64,000 nucleotides of DNA from Methylophaga sp. (GTDB lineage Bacteria > Pseudomonadota > Gammaproteobacteria > Nitrosococcales > Methylophagaceae), in the NCBI GenBank assembly GCA_011053005.1, contig DRHW01000020.1:105001-169000 (forward strand), read 5' to 3'. The notes below the pieces were generated by a model. It was given only the letters and a program-made list of their open reading frames with translations, did no database searches and was not told where the DNA came from. Below, piece by piece: positions 63,178 through 64,000 of the stretch; position 1 is the stretch's first letter, and each line of letters starts with the position of its first letter. A program made the translations under genes and the position numbers.

Positions 63178-63495
63178 TTGTACTCAAATAACCACGCTTT
63201 ATTTCATATGTTCACACCTAGGGTGAATGAGAGGCTATTTTGGTACTTCCCAGCCTGTTATAAAGAACTAATGAAAGTCGGTTATTTACTAGGTACGTCA
63301 GTAAAAGGTCGTTTAGGCTGGGAAATTCGTGCAATGAGCTTGGGTGGAATTTCAACATTACAGATGTTGATTGATCAAGATGACAGTAATTTATTAACAC
63401 GGCCACGATTACAGAAAAAACAGCTGCTATTTATTATGTTGAACAGTGCTTGTTCTATGCGTTATCGCAAAAAAGCCACACAACTGCTTTTTTGA
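63178..63495 (+). pseudogene. Fragment resembling the C-terminus of an HpnC-type squalene/phytoene synthase
   Basis: The 105-residue reading contains CYKELMKVGYLLGTSVKGRL, then GWEIRAMSLGGISTLQ, then LLTRPRLQKKQL. This recalls the C-terminal end of squalene/phytoene synthase-type proteins, where a GRLGxEIR, GG, RPxL pattern follows the catalytic part. Both aspartate motifs and the whole N-terminal two thirds are missing, and stops lie directly upstream. It is best read as a remnant. ATG 63208 is the first normal start codon; no convincing ribosome site is seen. Confidence 0.5.
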
Positions 63496-63874
63496 GCACT
63501 ACCATTCGTTTCTAATCAATATCTAATCGTTCGTGTTTAATGCCGCTTCTGAGTAGTTAAGCAAGATAAGCCCCGTTCGTTATTAGATGTCACAATAAAG
63601 TCATCGCGTGAGTCCCTATAAAACACTGTATTTAGCCTACCTGCCGTTCGCGTATAGCACTGATGGTAGTGGCCTAATAAATCTGTAGTAATTATGTGGA
63701 TATTTGAGGAAGCTGTTCGGCAGTTGTCTGTTTAAGCTGAGCACGACGCATATCTAATGTCAACATTATTAAGATTAGGATTATCGGAAAAGGCTTGTTT
63801 CAAAATGTAGTTACCCAATGAGTTATTACCCTTCCTCGTTAGTTAACAATCAATGATAAGCATATGACGGCTAT
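63496..63874 (+). other. Apparently decaying non-coding DNA
   Basis: All six frames have frequent stops. Short open pieces on the minus strand (for example VFYRDSRDDFIVTSNNERGL) look protein-like but are interrupted after about 30 codons. This could be an eroded gene; I cannot name it. Confidence 0.35.
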
Positions 63875-64000
63875 TTAAGCGGTAGCAGGTACTTTTATTT
63901 GTTCTTGTTCTTTTATCCAGCCTGCGACCTCTAAACATAGTACGTCACTCAAGTACAACCTAAATGCATCACTGCTGACTAAGTATTTGTCAGTGATCAT
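63875..64000 (-). CDS. End of an unidentified gene at the right edge
   Basis: An open frame of 41 codons runs from the window edge to TAA at 63875-63877 on the minus strand, reading LVSSDAFRLYLSDVLCLEVA in its middle. A CAT (ATG on this strand) lies exactly at the edge, so it is unclear whether the gene starts here or further right. I do not recognise it. Confidence 0.35.
   Translation of the reverse strand: MITDKYLVSSDAFRLYLSDVLCLEVAGWIKEQEQIKVPATA

Overview
The window is 64 kb of AT-rich (about 40% GC by eye) chromosomal core DNA from a gammaproteobacterium. Evidence for this is a sigma-54 locus joined to a regulatory PTS, a full Na+-translocating NADH:quinone reductase operon, a dnaQ/rnhA/yafS/gloB/mltD neighbourhood like that of enteric bacteria, and a lower-glycolysis block. 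The combination (SAH-responsive methyl cycle operon, tkt-gap-pgk-pyk-fba block, hpnD/hpnE, Na+-NQR) suggests a marine methylotroph of the Methylophaga type, but this is inference from gene content and no marker in the window proves it. No transposase, phage gene, CRISPR array, rRNA or tRNA was found.

Layout. 1-4.1 kb: the end of a YgjP-like metallopeptidase gene, then a promoter and an S-adenosylhomocysteine (SAH) riboswitch leading into metK-ahcY-metF, the activated methyl cycle. 4.5-11.5 kb: rpoN-hpf-ptsN-hprK(short)-EIIA-ptsH-ptsI-mgtE, a sugar-independent regulatory PTS next to sigma-54. rapZ is not found in the place it often occupies. 11.5-13.8 kb: aroC and an MFS transporter. 13.9-20.5 kb: nqrABCDEF with the maturation factor nqrM and a CBS-domain gene. 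20.5-21.1 kb: non-coding. 21.1-27 kb: ampG-like/xthA, rpsT, proB/obgE, rpmA/rplU, with ispB divergent. 28-32.9 kb: a small [2Fe-2S] protein, hpnD and hpnE (squalene route), an OmlA-like lipoprotein, an SDR, and a GGDEF diguanylate cyclase behind a sigma-54-type promoter. 33-38 kb: rluB, trpS, an M50 protease, serS, DUF190 and crcB on the minus strand. 38.1 kb: a VIT1/CCC1 transporter. 38.8-46.2 kb: fba, pyk, pgk, gap and tkt on the minus strand. 46.2-50.3 kb: a thioredoxin-like protein, a DUF1232 protein, PBP1B and a TPR lipoprotein. 50.4-55.1 kb: dapB, dnaJ, dnaK and grpE on the minus strand, with sigma-32 promoters before grpE and dnaK. 55.2-62.9 kb: dnaQ, rnhA, a methyltransferase, gloB, mscS, pyrD, a DUF2797 protein, mltD and trmL. 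63-64 kb: apparently decaying DNA with a fragment resembling the C-terminus of a squalene/phytoene synthase, and the end of an unidentified gene at the right edge.

How it fits together. MetK makes SAM, AhcY removes SAH and MetF supplies methyl-THF, and SAH itself appears to switch the operon on. RpoN is encoded here and at least one gene in the window, the GGDEF cyclase, carries a matching -24/-12 element. The Nqr complex is encoded with its iron-loading factor, while the ApbE flavin transferase it needs must lie elsewhere. HpnD and HpnE are present without HpnC, and an HpnC-like remnant lies 33 kb away.

The most interesting items are the SAH riboswitch with a mutually exclusive downstream hairpin, the sigma-54 promoter plus inverted repeat before the diguanylate cyclase, the minimal HprK with no rapZ, a 97-bp element bounded by 17-bp inverted repeats after ptsI, and the squalene synthase remnant. 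Nothing here is clearly a new defence or mobile system; the window is mostly ordinary housekeeping DNA.
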